A stretch of DNA of 64,000 nt. Origin: Longirhabdus pacifica. Lineage in GTDB: Bacteria; Bacillota; Bacilli; Paenibacillales; DSM-105158. Each line of letters begins with the position of its first letter. Within the stretch, counting starts at the first letter, position 1. The stretch is from the NCBI RefSeq assembly GCF_004115085.1, contig NZ_QXJP01000002.1:214927-278926 (forward strand), in the 5' to 3' direction. This document shows, in pieces, positions 43,697-53,616 of this stretch. Made by a program: the position numbers and the translations under genes. Below the pieces are notes generated by a model. It worked only from the letters and a program-made list of their open reading frames with translations. It was not told the origin of the DNA and made no database searches.

Positions 43697-45970
43697 TTAC
43701 AATAGCTCATCCAACAATTGGAGCGCATCTTGCTTGCCTGTACTTCCGACTTCTTCTCTCACCCCGACACACGCTGGACAGCCACTTTCACAAGGACAAG
43801 ATTGAATGAGAGACTTTGCTTGTATCATGATGTCATCGTGGATATGATACAGTTTTGCACTAAGACCGATGCCACCTGGATAGCGATCGTAGAAAAATAT
43901 CGTCGGCTGATCCGTATGAACCGCCTTCACTTGTGGGACGACTCGAATATCGAAGCGATCACACATTAAAAACACAGGTACGATATGTCCGAATACATTA
44001 CTCAGTCCAAGCAATGCCTGCTCCCACTGCACAGATAACGATGTCACTAACGCGGAAGAAAAAGCAATCCAATATGCGCTCGTATGCATTTCTTCTTCTG
44101 GTAAGTGGATCGGACCTGATCCAATGTTTTCATGTGTGCGCAATCGAATTTTTTTGAAAATCGTCGGCTGTGCATTGACCGTGACCTCTCCAAAAGATCG
44201 CTCCACACGTTCCATTTGCTGATGCTGATCGGTATGAAGAACTTTAAACTGCACCGCCAAGCTGGCATCGGTAAAATAATCGACATCCACCTGTCTCACA
44301 TACGCTTTTTTCTCTTCATAATCAAGCTTTTCTACTTGAAACTGTACGCCTTCGTGTAAGTAAATTGCTTCTTCATGCACAAGTGTTGGCGCACTAAATC
44401 GATCCACTTCCCCAATGACTTTACTGCCTTCACTCAGGTCAATGATAACGACATTTTCTTGAGCTGCAAGACGCAGAGAAATGTTATGTGCAGGGAAAGA
44501 TTGACTCATCCAGTACACTTTGTTTTGTACACGATGCAGCGTCTGTTCCTCTACTAAAAAGTCTAATACTTCTTCTAATGATTCCTCTCCGAACGTTTCT
44601 CCTTGCTCGAAAGGTAGTTCATAAGCAGCGCACTTCACATGATCGATAATGATGTGTAAATTATCTGGATCAATTCGCGCTTCTTCTGGTGCGGTTTCGA
44701 AAAAGAAAGAAGGATGCTGAATCACATGCTGATCCAGCGGATTGCTACTGGCGACCATGATTGTAAGCGAGCTTTCGTGTCTTCTCCCTGCCCTGCCAGC
44801 TTGCTGATGTGTACTCGCGATCGTGCCTGGATAGCCGTTCATGACACACGCCTGCAATTGACCAATGTCTATTCCGAGCTCTAATGCATTCGTACTGACA
44901 ACACCTTGAATTTCTCCTGTACGCAATCCTTTTTCAATCTCTCTTCTTTGCTTAGGTAAGTAGCCACCCCTATAGCCGCGAATCGTCTTGTTGCCAATTT
45001 TACGCTTGATGATATCTTGTAAATACGTGAGTAAAATTTCCACGCGTACACGACTTCGTGCAAAGACGATCGTTTGAATCTCGTTTTCTAATAACATGGT
45101 AGCGATTTTCTTCGTTTCGAGTACACTACTTCTGCGAACACCTAATTGCTGATTCACGACAGGTGGATTGTAAAAAACAAAATGTTTTTCTCCTGACGGA
45201 GCCCCATTATTATGTATGAGAGTGACTTGCTCCCCTATTAATCGTTCCCCATGCTCTTTCGGATTAGCGATCGTAGCAGAAGCACAAATAAACTGTGGAT
45301 TCGAGCCGTAAAAGGCGCAAATTCGTTTTAATCGGCGAATCACATTGGCAACATGACTGCCAAACACCCCTCGGTATGTATGGACTTCATCGATGACGAT
45401 GTATTTTAGATTCTCGAACAACTTCACCCACTTCGTATGATGCGGTAAAATTGCTGCATGCAGCATATCTGGGTTCGTTACAACGATATGACCTGCACTG
45501 CGAATTTTCTCACGAATCGTTGGTGGTGTATCGCCGTCGTACGTATGTGTGCGTATATCCACTTCCATCTGGTCAATCATCTGTTGCATGGATGCAAGCT
45601 GATCTTGTGCTAGCGCCTTCGTTGGGAATATATACAGCGCTCGATGCTGATCGTTTTTCATGATGGAATGGAGAACAGGCAAGTTGTAGCACATTGTTTT
45701 TCCAGACGCTGTCGGTGTGACAACGACGATATGGTTTCCTTTCTCCACGGCTTGAAAAGCAGTTGCTTGGTGTGTATAGAGCTGCTCCATCCCTTTTTCT
45801 TTGAGGGCTTTTCTAATATCAGAGTGTAGCGCTTCTGGCACATTTACTGTTTGTGCTGGTTTCGCTGGCTGAACATGCCAATGGGTCACATTTTCCATAA
45901 AGGAAGGCTGCGATTGCAGATGTTGGATAAAGGAATGAATGTGTTTATACTTTGCTTGTATCGGGTTCAT
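43697..45970 (-). CDS. mrfA: MrfA (YprA) DEAD/DEAH-box helicase
   Basis: This 757-residue SF2 helicase has Q-type motif, Walker A VVTPTASGKTMCYNLP near residue 80, DEVHTYRGVFG, ICASATIANP, and motif VI YQ-like HQQAGRAGRRHESSL. The C-terminal DUF1998 domain ends with the zinc-binding cysteines SCPCESGCPACVG. The set of motifs is that of YprA/MrfA, a 3'-5' helicase for repair of mitomycin lesions. GGAGCG precedes the ATG. The upstream promoter region carries a possible LexA box. Confidence 0.92.
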   Translation of the reverse strand: MNPIQAKYKHIHSFIQHLQSQPSFMENVTHWHVQPAKPAQTVNVPEALHSDIRKALKEKGMEQLYTHQATAFQAVEKGNHIVVVTPTASGKTMCYNLPVLHSIMKNDQHRALYIFPTKALAQDQLASMQQMIDQMEVDIRTHTYDGDTPPTIREKIRSAGHIVVTNPDMLHAAILPHHTKWVKLFENLKYIVIDEVHTYRGVFGSHVANVIRRLKRICAFYGSNPQFICASATIANPKEHGERLIGEQVTLIHNNGAPSGEKHFVFYNPPVVNQQLGVRRSSVLETKKIATMLLENEIQTIVFARSRVRVEILLTYLQDIIKRKIGNKTIRGYRGGYLPKQRREIEKGLRTGEIQGVVSTNALELGIDIGQLQACVMNGYPGTIASTHQQAGRAGRRHESSLTIMVASSNPLDQHVIQHPSFFFETAPEEARIDPDNLHIIIDHVKCAAYELPFEQGETFGEESLEEVLDFLVEEQTLHRVQNKVYWMSQSFPAHNISLRLAAQENVVIIDLSEGSKVIGEVDRFSAPTLVHEEAIYLHEGVQFQVEKLDYEEKKAYVRQVDVDYFTDASLAVQFKVLHTDQHQQMERVERSFGEVTVNAQPTIFKKIRLRTHENIGSGPIHLPEEEMHTSAYWIAFSSALVTSLSVQWEQALLGLSNVFGHIVPVFLMCDRFDIRVVPQVKAVHTDQPTIFFYDRYPGGIGLSAKLYHIHDDIMIQAKSLIQSCPCESGCPACVGVREEVGSTGKQDALQLLDELL

Positions 45971-46055
45971 ATTTAACGCTCCATTACAATAGACTATAAC
46001 TTTACTTTCAAACGAACGAGCCGTTCATGATTTCATTCTATTATAGCATTGTATG

Positions 46056-46069
46056 CGAACATTTGTTGC
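46056..46069. promoter_or_regulatory. possible LexA/DinR box at mrfA promoter
   Basis: CGAACATTTGTTGC matches the Gram-positive LexA consensus CGAACATATGTTCG at 11 of 14 positions, with one half-site perfect. On the minus strand it overlaps the expected -35 region of a TATAAT box near 46040, about 70-80 nt before the mrfA ATG. Confidence 0.4.
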
Positions 46070-46180
46070 AAAAAATGATGTGGAATAAGTTGTTAGTGAA
46101 GGCTATAGCGTAATGGAATACAGCAATGAAATGAAGTGATTGAACCATCATTAGAATGGAGTAACAGAAATACATAACAC

Positions 46181-46214
46181 AAAAAAGCCATTTTGAAAAG
46201 GAATCAAAATGGCT
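46181..46214 (-). terminator. intrinsic terminator of the mtl operon
   Basis: On the minus strand AGCCATTTTGA pairs with TCAAAATGGCT, followed by TTTTTTG. It lies about 270 nt past the mtlD stop; the two hairpin repeats lie between them and would be transcribed. Confidence 0.8.
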
Positions 46215-46230
46215 CGTGCTTCTTATATAT

Positions 46231-46476
46231 AAGTTGATTGAACTTGTTCAACAACTTATTACCGCTACCATAAGATGGAGAAATTACAATATTACAGCCT
46301 TTGCGCCTGGCTACTGAGGCGCAAACATGGTTATCATTATTTCTTGATCAGATAAGTTGATTGAACTTGTTCAACAACTTATTACCGCTACCATAAGATG
46401 GAGAAATTACAATATTACTACCTTTGCGCCTGGCTACTGAGGCGCAAACTTAGTTATCATTATTTCTTCATCTTAT
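46231..46476. repeat. two tandem copies of the dispersed hairpin repeat
   Basis: Two copies, starting at 46231 and 46354 (period 123), read in the opposite sense to the 57-kb copies. Each has the palindrome AAGTTGATTGAAC-TT-GTTCAACAACTT, then TTATTACCGCT, then the large hairpin closed by AAGATGGAGAAAT and, in the second copy, ATTTCTTCATCTT. The centre pairs TTTGCGCC with GGCGCAAA. The array begins 8 nt after the mtlD stop. Confidence 0.9.
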
Positions 46477-46483
46477 ATATTTC

Positions 46484-47638
46484 TTAAATTTTAACCTCAG
46501 CTTCTATATTACGTAAAATAATTTGAGTTAAGGCATGTCCACTTTCAAGTTCGGAGACTTCTTGTAACGCCCCTTTGTATCCTGCTTTTTCCACAATACG
46601 TTGTAACTTCATGGACTCCTCATCCTCAGCAAAACGATATTGCAACGCAGCGGCGATCGTTTTCGCTAAATGGACGGGTTCTTTCCCAAGCAGTTCATAA
46701 TATTGTCTCGCTGGCGAAATCAATCGATCGTTAGGCCCAAGTTTACGAATAGGACCACGTGCAACACGAGTAATATCATCATTAATATACGGATTTTCAA
46801 ATCTTTCTACTATTTTATTGATATACTTTTGATGTTGATCTGCATCAAATCCATATTTTTTAATTAATACTTCACCAGTCTCACGCAACGTCGCTTTTAA
46901 ATCTTGTTTTACACTCTCATCTTCTAACGCTTCTTTGATCGTTTTTAGCCCTGCTTGGTGACCTAAGTAGGCCACAGCAGCATGTCCAGTATTTACGGTA
47001 AATAGTTTACGTTCAATAAAAGGGATTAAATCTTCTACATACGTTACACCTTCAATAGTAGGTACTTCCCCTACCATACTGGAGCGATCAACCACCCACT
47101 CGAAAAACGGTTCTACAGACACCATTAATTTATCTTCATTTTCTTGCAGCGGTACAATGCGATCGACAGCAGCATTAGGAAAGGCAAACAGTGCGTCAAA
47201 CTTTGCTTGATCACTTTCAGCAATAGCTGCATACACTTTCTCTTTTAAAAACGCACTACCACCAATCATATTTTCACATGCGATAATATTTAACGGTGTA
47301 CTATTGCTTCCCACTCTTTGTGTTAGTCCTTTTGCTATGAGACCAGCAATTTTTTCTAGAATATGAGGACCAACGGCTGTTGTAATGATATCTGCCTCTG
47401 CAATTTCTTGGATAACCTGTTCTGGGTTCGTTAAACTATTGATTGCTCTTACATTGGTGATGGTTGTTTCCTGGCTGGATTCTTCTGCTAAAACGACACG
47501 ATATGCTCTTTTTTCATTCAGCAAAGAAACGATTTCTTCATTCACATCTACAAAGCATACTTCATAACCCGCATGTGATAATAAACCTCCAATAAAACCT
47601 CTACCAATATTACCAGCTCCGAAATGTAGGGCCTTCAT
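46484..47638 (-). CDS. mtlD: mannitol-1-phosphate 5-dehydrogenase
   Basis: The 384-residue NAD-dependent enzyme oxidises mannitol-1-phosphate to fructose-6-phosphate. The N-terminal MKALHFGAGNIGRGFIGGLL is the typical NAD-binding motif, and KLFTVNTGHAAVAYLGHQAG (residues about 205-224) carries the catalytic lysine/His region. Length fits MtlD. It follows mtlF by 1 nt of spacing and has GAGGTGA before its ATG. Confidence 0.95.
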   Translation of the reverse strand: MKALHFGAGNIGRGFIGGLLSHAGYEVCFVDVNEEIVSLLNEKRAYRVVLAEESSQETTITNVRAINSLTNPEQVIQEIAEADIITTAVGPHILEKIAGLIAKGLTQRVGSNSTPLNIIACENMIGGSAFLKEKVYAAIAESDQAKFDALFAFPNAAVDRIVPLQENEDKLMVSVEPFFEWVVDRSSMVGEVPTIEGVTYVEDLIPFIERKLFTVNTGHAAVAYLGHQAGLKTIKEALEDESVKQDLKATLRETGEVLIKKYGFDADQHQKYINKIVERFENPYINDDITRVARGPIRKLGPNDRLISPARQYYELLGKEPVHLAKTIAAALQYRFAEDEESMKLQRIVEKAGYKGALQEVSELESGHALTQIILRNIEAEVKI

Positions 47639-47639
47639 G

Positions 47640-48077
47640 TTAGTTCACCTCGTTGAATAGACTCAGCATTTCACTTTCTGATGAAGCTTGTAAAATTTTG
47701 TTGATGTTTTCTTCTTCTGAACATAAAATCGCTATTTTAGAAAGAATGTCAAGATGCTCATTTCCTTTACCTGCGATACCAATCAATACTTTTACGATAT
47801 TTCCGCTTCCAAAATCTACTCCGTTAGGAACTTGTACGATAGATAATCCAGAGTTTAACACCATTTTTTTTGCATCTTCTGTACCGTGCGGGATAGCAAC
47901 AAAGTTACCCATATAGGTGGACGTTAGCTCTTCACGCTCTAACATTTTTTCAATATAACTTGCTTCAACGTGTCCGTTTTCCACGAGAATTTGTCCTGTT
48001 TGTTTAATTGCGTCCTCTTTACTGCTGAAGCTCGCATTCAATGTAATATTTTTTTCGTTTAAAATGTTTTTGTCCAT
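47640..48077 (-). CDS. mtlF: mannitol-specific PTS enzyme IIA
   Basis: The 145-residue IIA domain passes phosphate from HPr to the IIB domain. The phosphohistidine is in YMGNFVAIPHGTEDAKKMVL (His near residue 62). Stand-alone IIA agrees with the IICB form of the transporter in this operon. It starts with ATG after GAGGAG and follows mtlR by 2 nt. Confidence 0.93.
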   Translation of the reverse strand: MDKNILNEKNITLNASFSSKEDAIKQTGQILVENGHVEASYIEKMLEREELTSTYMGNFVAIPHGTEDAKKMVLNSGLSIVQVPNGVDFGSGNIVKVLIGIAGKGNEHLDILSKIAILCSEEENINKILQASSESEMLSLFNEVN

Positions 48078-48079
48078 GA

Positions 48080-50212
48080 TTATGACTCCTCTATGTTGAT
48101 ATTGGTTTTTAATTCAAAAAATGTTCTTAATTCATGTACTAAATATTGATATATTGCTTCTTCAGAACCCGATTGAAACGTTTGGATAGACTTTTCATCG
48201 CGAATCATTAATGAACTGATAGCACTGAGTACTTCGAGTGTCGCTTCACTTGCCTCTGTTGGGCTTAACATGAGCAGTATCGTCTCTAGCGCTATCGTTG
48301 AGCCATCCATCGCTTTTACCGTGATGGGGTTGAGTAACGTAATCATATGGAATGAAGGAACATTCACGTCATTATTTCTAGTATGGTATAAAGCCATCGT
48401 CGTACCTGGAATACCTAAAGCACCCATCTTCTCTCGTTTCAGCAAACTTTGAAACACCTTGTCTGCATCGCTCACGTTACCTTGCTCTTGCAATCTTTCA
48501 CACACATCACGTAGTGTGTCTTCAAGCTGCATTTCTTTCTGTAAGTGAAAAAGTTTAAAGCCTTTCATGATGTCCATAATGATGACACCGTATAAAATCA
48601 TTTTTTCCAATTGCAGTAAAAACGATTTACCATTCACCTGATTTTCTTTGCCTTTATACTCCGCTTTTTTGTGTACCATGGATTTTTCATTCATGAGTGA
48701 ACTTAGCACTTGTTTAAGATCCATTTTGGACAGTAGCGGACTGACTAGCGTGTACTTCTCACTAAAATCTTTGAGCGGCACGGTGGAAACGATGATGTCA
48801 TATGCATAATTTTCAATCCTGTCGAGTTCAAACAACGAAATGTTTTCTGTTTTCAAGCCTGGAATCTCGTGTTCTAACCTTGTGGAAAGGATTTTGGACG
48901 TGCCTATTCCACTGGAACATACCACTAAAGCTTTATATTCATTACTTACATGTTGATTTAATAAAGCGGATGCAAAATGCATAACAAGATAACCAACTTC
49001 TTCTTCTGGCACATCTAAGTTCGGGAAGGCTTCTGAGATGCCTTCTTCAATGATGTGAAATAAGTCGTCGTATTCTTCTTTTATCTTCGATAGTAACGGG
49101 TTAGAAATGTCCATATTTTGCTTTATTCGATGAATGGCTGGCTTGAAATGAGCAACTAACCCTTGGAATAAGGAAGCATGATTGGTCAAATCATAGTCCA
49201 ACTTTTCACTAATAATTCGAATGAGATGTTGTATGGACACGCCAATGTTTAACGTTGAATCTTCTAAAAAATCTTCGTAGTCATTGCGAATTTTTGCTCC
49301 CATTAAATGCATCGTGATATAACCTAGCTCACCTTGTGATACTTGGATATGGAGCGCACTTTCTAATGCGGTTGCCATTTTTTGAGCGACTTCGAATTCT
49401 TTGAACTGTTTTAAATTGTTTAGTTCATCGATATCAAATGTAATTTCTTCCCCTTGCTGAATGCGTTCAATAGCAAGCGCGAGATGAATGATTAATCCGA
49501 TATAAGAGCTGTCCGCGATGTCGTACGGCAAGTCGTCTTTGATGGCATTGATTTCTTTTTCAATAAGAAATAATTTGTGTTTATCGACGAATCCTAATAG
49601 TCGATTGTTAATGTTATCTATGGCATTAGCATCCGTTATTTTAGTTTGCATGCTATCTTTGATCAGCGATATGAGCTCAAACTCATTTAAATTATCGTTA
49701 ATATTTTTACTCATAAACTTTCTTTTCGCTGACTCATCTCCGACGATTTCCACACCATAGCCGCGCTTGCGCAGCAGTGTTAAACCAAAGGCATGTAACT
49801 GTTCTTCTATCTTGTTTAAGTCGTTACTGATCGTAGCAATGGTTACATCTAATTCATTTGCTAGAGATAGCAGTTTAATTGGTTCTGATGTCGATAGAAG
49901 TGATGATAAGATCACCATTTGTCTTTCTTCTTGCGTATATTCATTGTGGGAGATGTTAAGTAAATAACGCTGGAGCTTGTCTTTTCTTTCGGTTTCACCG
50001 ATTAACTTAATTCCTGCGCCCGCCTTTTTATCTAGTCTCATCCCAAATTGATTTAATATATGCTCTACTCCTTTTAAATCCCGATGAACCGTACGAGAGC
50101 TAACATCCAATTCTTTAGAAAGTTCTTTTACCGTTGTCTTCTCGGGTTTAAAAACTAATAGTTCCATAATTTTTCTTTCTCGGGCAGAAATATAAATCGT
50201 AACCAACCCCAC
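48080..50212 (-). CDS. mtlR: mannitol operon activator MtlR (PRD regulator)
   Basis: This 710-residue BglG-like transcription activator has N-terminal HTH domains (KTTVKELSKELDVSSRTVHR, then IATISNDLNKIEEQLHAFG), two PRD domains with histidines (GLIIHLALAIERI; YLVMHFASALL), a IIB-like domain around LVVCSSGIGTSKIL, and a C-terminal IIA-like domain. Phosphorylation by HPr and by EIIA/EIIB controls its activity. The first codon used, GTG at 50212, is uncertain: the family often begins at the YISARER segment a few residues later and no strong ribosome site is seen. Confidence 0.92.
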   Translation of the reverse strand: MGLVTIYISARERKIMELLVFKPEKTTVKELSKELDVSSRTVHRDLKGVEHILNQFGMRLDKKAGAGIKLIGETERKDKLQRYLLNISHNEYTQEERQMVILSSLLSTSEPIKLLSLANELDVTIATISNDLNKIEEQLHAFGLTLLRKRGYGVEIVGDESAKRKFMSKNINDNLNEFELISLIKDSMQTKITDANAIDNINNRLLGFVDKHKLFLIEKEINAIKDDLPYDIADSSYIGLIIHLALAIERIQQGEEITFDIDELNNLKQFKEFEVAQKMATALESALHIQVSQGELGYITMHLMGAKIRNDYEDFLEDSTLNIGVSIQHLIRIISEKLDYDLTNHASLFQGLVAHFKPAIHRIKQNMDISNPLLSKIKEEYDDLFHIIEEGISEAFPNLDVPEEEVGYLVMHFASALLNQHVSNEYKALVVCSSGIGTSKILSTRLEHEIPGLKTENISLFELDRIENYAYDIIVSTVPLKDFSEKYTLVSPLLSKMDLKQVLSSLMNEKSMVHKKAEYKGKENQVNGKSFLLQLEKMILYGVIIMDIMKGFKLFHLQKEMQLEDTLRDVCERLQEQGNVSDADKVFQSLLKREKMGALGIPGTTMALYHTRNNDVNVPSFHMITLLNPITVKAMDGSTIALETILLMLSPTEASEATLEVLSAISSLMIRDEKSIQTFQSGSEEAIYQYLVHELRTFFELKTNINIEES

Positions 50213-50388
50213 TATTTGGAAAGTTAAATATTTTATTTAGTTTGAGCTAAACGCATCATAATTATGACGAACCATCTCCTCATATCAAATGATATGAAAG
50301 TCTGTAAGCTCATTCAATGAAATGAAATTAGTGTTTTGTCAGCAGTATTGATGACATGATTAAATTGTTGTATTTCATAAAAGGAATA

Positions 50389-50417
50389 GGAGCTGATCTT
50401 TGCTTTAGATCAGCTCC
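50389..50417 (-). terminator. hairpin between mtlA and mtlR
   Basis: GGAGCTGATCT and AGATCAGCTCC form an 11-bp perfect stem with a 7-nt loop, 9 nt after the mtlA stop. On the minus strand only a weak TATTCCTTTT tract follows, so it may attenuate rather than stop readthrough into mtlR. Confidence 0.6.
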
Positions 50418-50425
50418 TTCCACCG

Positions 50426-51838
50426 TTATTTTAAGTTCTGAATTAATTCATCGTACTTAGGACTGTTCAAGAAGTTTTCTACTGAAATATGATAAGCACT
50501 AGGTAGCTTGTCTTTCGCACGAGATGTTAAGTCTTTATGCGTTACAATGACATCTGCATCATTCGGAATATTGTTAATCGATGTATTCGTAATATCGATA
50601 CTTAAACCAGCCTTTTGCGCTTTATTTTTGAGGATTGAAGCTCCCATCGCACTGGAACCCATTCCTGCATCACACGCAAAAATTATTTTTTTCACATTGG
50701 AAAGATCTTTATTGTCTTCATTGCTTTCTTTTGCTTCAAACGTATTGGCAACGGAGCTCTTTTTCCCTTTCATTTCTTGCATCTTTTCTGCTGCATTAGA
50801 AAGGTCTTCCTCGTTCCCCTTGCTTAATTTTAAAATCAATGATGCCACTGCAAACGATACAGCTGTTGCAACAAGCACCCCTAAAATAACACCTAAGTGT
50901 CCTCCTCCTTTTGGAGTCATCGCCAATAAAGCAAAAATACTTCCTGGAGATGGAGGTGCTACTAAACCGACATTAAATAACGTAAACGTAAACACACCAC
51001 TGATTCCACCTGCAATAGCTGCAAGAATTAACATGGGCTTCATTAAGATGTATGGGAAATAAATCTCGTGAATCCCACCAAAGAAATGAATTACTGCTGC
51101 CCCTGGAGACGTTTGTCTTGCTGTTCCTTTACCAAAAATCATAAACGCTAACAAGATGCCTAAACCTGGTCCTGGGTTAGTCTCAAGTAAAAATAGAATG
51201 GACTTTCCTGCTTCAGCAGCTTGTTCCGTCCCAAGCGGACTTAAAATACCATGATTGATGGCATTGTTTAAGAACAATACTTTTGCTGGTTCAATAAAAA
51301 TATTTGCAAGTGGCAACAATCCTGCATCGATAATCGCTTCCACACCACTCGCTAACAAGTTGTTTAATCCTTCAACAACCGGTCCAATTCCCTTAAAAGC
51401 AATAATCGTTAAAATACCTGCTAAAATACCTGCTGAAAAGTTATTGACTAGCATTTCAAAGCCTTGTCTTACTCTGGGCTGAATAACACCATCTAACTTT
51501 TTAATCAAGTATCCACCTAGTGGACCGACAATCATAGCTCCAAGGAACATTGGAATATCTGTTCCTACAATAACACCCATTGTGACGGTAGCACCGACTA
51601 CACCGCCTCGGACGTCGTAAACCATTTTACCCCCTGTGTAACCAATTAATAATGGGAGTAAGAAAGTAATCATTGGTCCTACAAGCTGAGCTAAATCTTC
51701 ATTTGGAAACCAACCTGTTGGAATAAATAACGCGGTAATCAATCCCCAAGCAATAAACGCTCCTATATTTGGCATAATCATGCCACTCAAGTAACTACCG
51801 AACCTCTGTATTTTTGTACGAAAACCTTTGTCTGCCAT
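50426..51838 (-). CDS. mtlA: mannitol-specific PTS enzyme IICB
   Basis: The 470-residue mannitol permease has an N-terminal IIC membrane domain with about 8 hydrophobic segments (GSYLSGMIMPNIGAFIAWG at the start; GAAVIHFFGGIHEIYFPYI with the conserved GGIHEIYFP motif) and a C-terminal IIB domain with the phospho-cysteine in IIFACDAGMGSSAMGASIL (residue about 390). The IIA domain is encoded by mtlF. AAAGGAG stands 7 nt before the ATG. Confidence 0.95.
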   Translation of the reverse strand: MADKGFRTKIQRFGSYLSGMIMPNIGAFIAWGLITALFIPTGWFPNEDLAQLVGPMITFLLPLLIGYTGGKMVYDVRGGVVGATVTMGVIVGTDIPMFLGAMIVGPLGGYLIKKLDGVIQPRVRQGFEMLVNNFSAGILAGILTIIAFKGIGPVVEGLNNLLASGVEAIIDAGLLPLANIFIEPAKVLFLNNAINHGILSPLGTEQAAEAGKSILFLLETNPGPGLGILLAFMIFGKGTARQTSPGAAVIHFFGGIHEIYFPYILMKPMLILAAIAGGISGVFTFTLFNVGLVAPPSPGSIFALLAMTPKGGGHLGVILGVLVATAVSFAVASLILKLSKGNEEDLSNAAEKMQEMKGKKSSVANTFEAKESNEDNKDLSNVKKIIFACDAGMGSSAMGASILKNKAQKAGLSIDITNTSINNIPNDADVIVTHKDLTSRAKDKLPSAYHISVENFLNSPKYDELIQNLK

Positions 51839-51904
51839 ATTATTTCTCCTTTTCTTTCATGGTGTTGTACAATCATGATGACTATACGTCTATACTAATC
51901 TGAG

Positions 51905-51921
51905 AATGAAGCGTTTACAAT
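51905..51921. promoter_or_regulatory. CcpA cre site upstream of mtlA
   Basis: On the minus strand TTGTAAACGCTTCA fits the cre consensus TGNAANCGNWWNCA at every fixed position. It lies about 70-80 nt before the mtlA ATG and probably overlaps the promoter, so carbon catabolite repression of the mtl operon is expected. I see nothing else of note in the 51839-52134 gap. Confidence 0.75.
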
Positions 51922-52134
51922 TCAAAGAAAAACCCTTTTTGTCACGAAGGATGTTGCCATATTTAAAATTGCTAAAAACTACAGCAGCTGTGGCTACTTC
52001 GTCTTACGATGTATTTGTACTACATGCGCTTATTGATGGAAAATGCTGCTTTTGAAGATTATGGTATGATAGAAAGAAGATAAAAAATATATGGAGTAGA
52101 CTTCACTTTATTCATGTCAAGGAGCAACGAGATA

Positions 52135-53508
52135 ATGATAAAAATAACTATAAAACCGATGATTTTTTTCTTATTTTTTCTTATGATTACCGGTTGTATG
52201 CAAGAGGATACAACGTTACTGGTTGAAGAGCATCATGAGGAGCAAGACGAAGCCTATCCGCTAGGGGAACAAACAGACGATGATCAAACCATACAAACTT
52301 TTGTACCAAGCATAATAAATACGTTGAACGATTTTGTGGGGGAACATCAAAGTGAGAAGGAAAAGATGACAACACAAACAGAAGAAGGAGACATGACAAG
52401 GCAAAACATACTAGAGGAGATGACATTGGAGCAAAAATTAGCGCAAATGCTCTATGTTGGTGTGGATGGCACTTCCTTATCTTCTTTGGATCAAACGTTG
52501 ATAGCAGACAAGGATGTTGGTGGCATTATTTTATTGAAAAATAACGTAGAAGACGAAATGCAGCTGCTTCAGTTCATACAAGACATTAAAGCAGCCAATG
52601 GCGACAATATGCTGCCACTGTTTATTGGTGTCGATGAGGAAGGCGGCAGAGTCAGTCGTATACCGGAAGAAATTTTTCCTAACTTACCTAGCAACGCCTT
52701 AATTGGAACGTTGAACGATGCGGAGTTATCTCATACTATCGGTGCACTACTTGCTAAAAAGGTTCAGTATTTTGGATTTAATATGAACTTTGCTCCCGTC
52801 TTAGATGTCAACAACAATCCACTTAACCCTGTTATTGGCGATCGCTCTTATAGTGCAACGGCAGATGTCGTGACGACGCTAGGTGTTGCCACGATGAAAG
52901 GAATGAAAGAGCAACATATTATTCCTGTCATCAAACATTTTCCTGGTCATGGGGACACGGTCGTTGACTCTCACTACGATTTACCTGTCATCCATAAAAC
53001 GTTAGCTCAGCTGGAAGCGTTAGAACTTATTCCTTTTAGAGCAGCAATCGCAGAACAAGCAGATGTGGTGATGGTTGCCCATATTTTATATCCTTTGCTG
53101 GATGAACAATATCCAGCAACGTTATCTTCGAACATTATGCATGATTTACTACGTGAACAACTACAGTTTGATGGTGTGATTATGACAGACGACATGACAA
53201 TGGGAGCCATTGTGGAACACTATGGTTTAGCAGAAGCAGTGCTACTATCGATGCAAGCAGGAGCGGACATGGTGATGGTTGCCAATCACCAAACTGAACA
53301 TATGGAACACATCATGAGTATGCTGACTCAAGCGGTGGAAGAAGGAACATTATCTATAGAAAGTATCGATGGAAGCGTGCTCAGAATAATAAAGTTAAAG
53401 GAGCAATACATACAAGATTCAGCTGATGATTCACAACTAGCACCTCTACAAGCAGATCAAATTACAGAAGAAATAGAGCACATATTACAGCGCATGAAAC
53501 AAAAATAA
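52135..53508 (+). CDS. nagZ: lipoprotein beta-N-acetylhexosaminidase (GH3, NagZ-like)
   Basis: The 457-residue protein has a lipoprotein signal ending at ITGC (Cys about residue 21), an acidic linker of about 75 residues, then a GH3 catalytic domain: FIGVDEEGGRVSRIP, NMNFAPVLDVNN, KHFPGHGDTVVDSHYDLP (with the His/Asp dyad of NagZ) and GVIMTDDMTMGAI with the nucleophile Asp. It removes GlcNAc from muropeptides during wall recycling. The ATG at 52135 has AAGGAG 10 nt upstream; the earlier ATG at 52114 precedes the site. Confidence 0.9.
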   Translation: MIKITIKPMIFFLFFLMITGCMQEDTTLLVEEHHEEQDEAYPLGEQTDDDQTIQTFVPSIINTLNDFVGEHQSEKEKMTTQTEEGDMTRQNILEEMTLEQKLAQMLYVGVDGTSLSSLDQTLIADKDVGGIILLKNNVEDEMQLLQFIQDIKAANGDNMLPLFIGVDEEGGRVSRIPEEIFPNLPSNALIGTLNDAELSHTIGALLAKKVQYFGFNMNFAPVLDVNNNPLNPVIGDRSYSATADVVTTLGVATMKGMKEQHIIPVIKHFPGHGDTVVDSHYDLPVIHKTLAQLEALELIPFRAAIAEQADVVMVAHILYPLLDEQYPATLSSNIMHDLLREQLQFDGVIMTDDMTMGAIVEHYGLAEAVLLSMQAGADMVMVANHQTEHMEHIMSMLTQAVEEGTLSIESIDGSVLRIIKLKEQYIQDSADDSQLAPLQADQITEEIEHILQRMKQK

Positions 53509-53517
53509 GGAACAAGG

Positions 53518-53555
53518 AAAAGTCAGATGGTGTGAATAACCATCTGACTTTTCTC
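53518..53555 (+). terminator. bidirectional intrinsic terminator
   Basis: AAAAGTCAGATGGT (53518-53531) pairs with ACCATCTGACTTTT (53539-53552). T-rich tails on both strands let it end the GH3 gene and the convergent kinase gene. Confidence 0.85.
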
Positions 53556-53616
53556 TTGTTGCATAACTATGGTATAACGATATAAATGATATCACTGTAT
53601 CAGTATATTCCCAACA

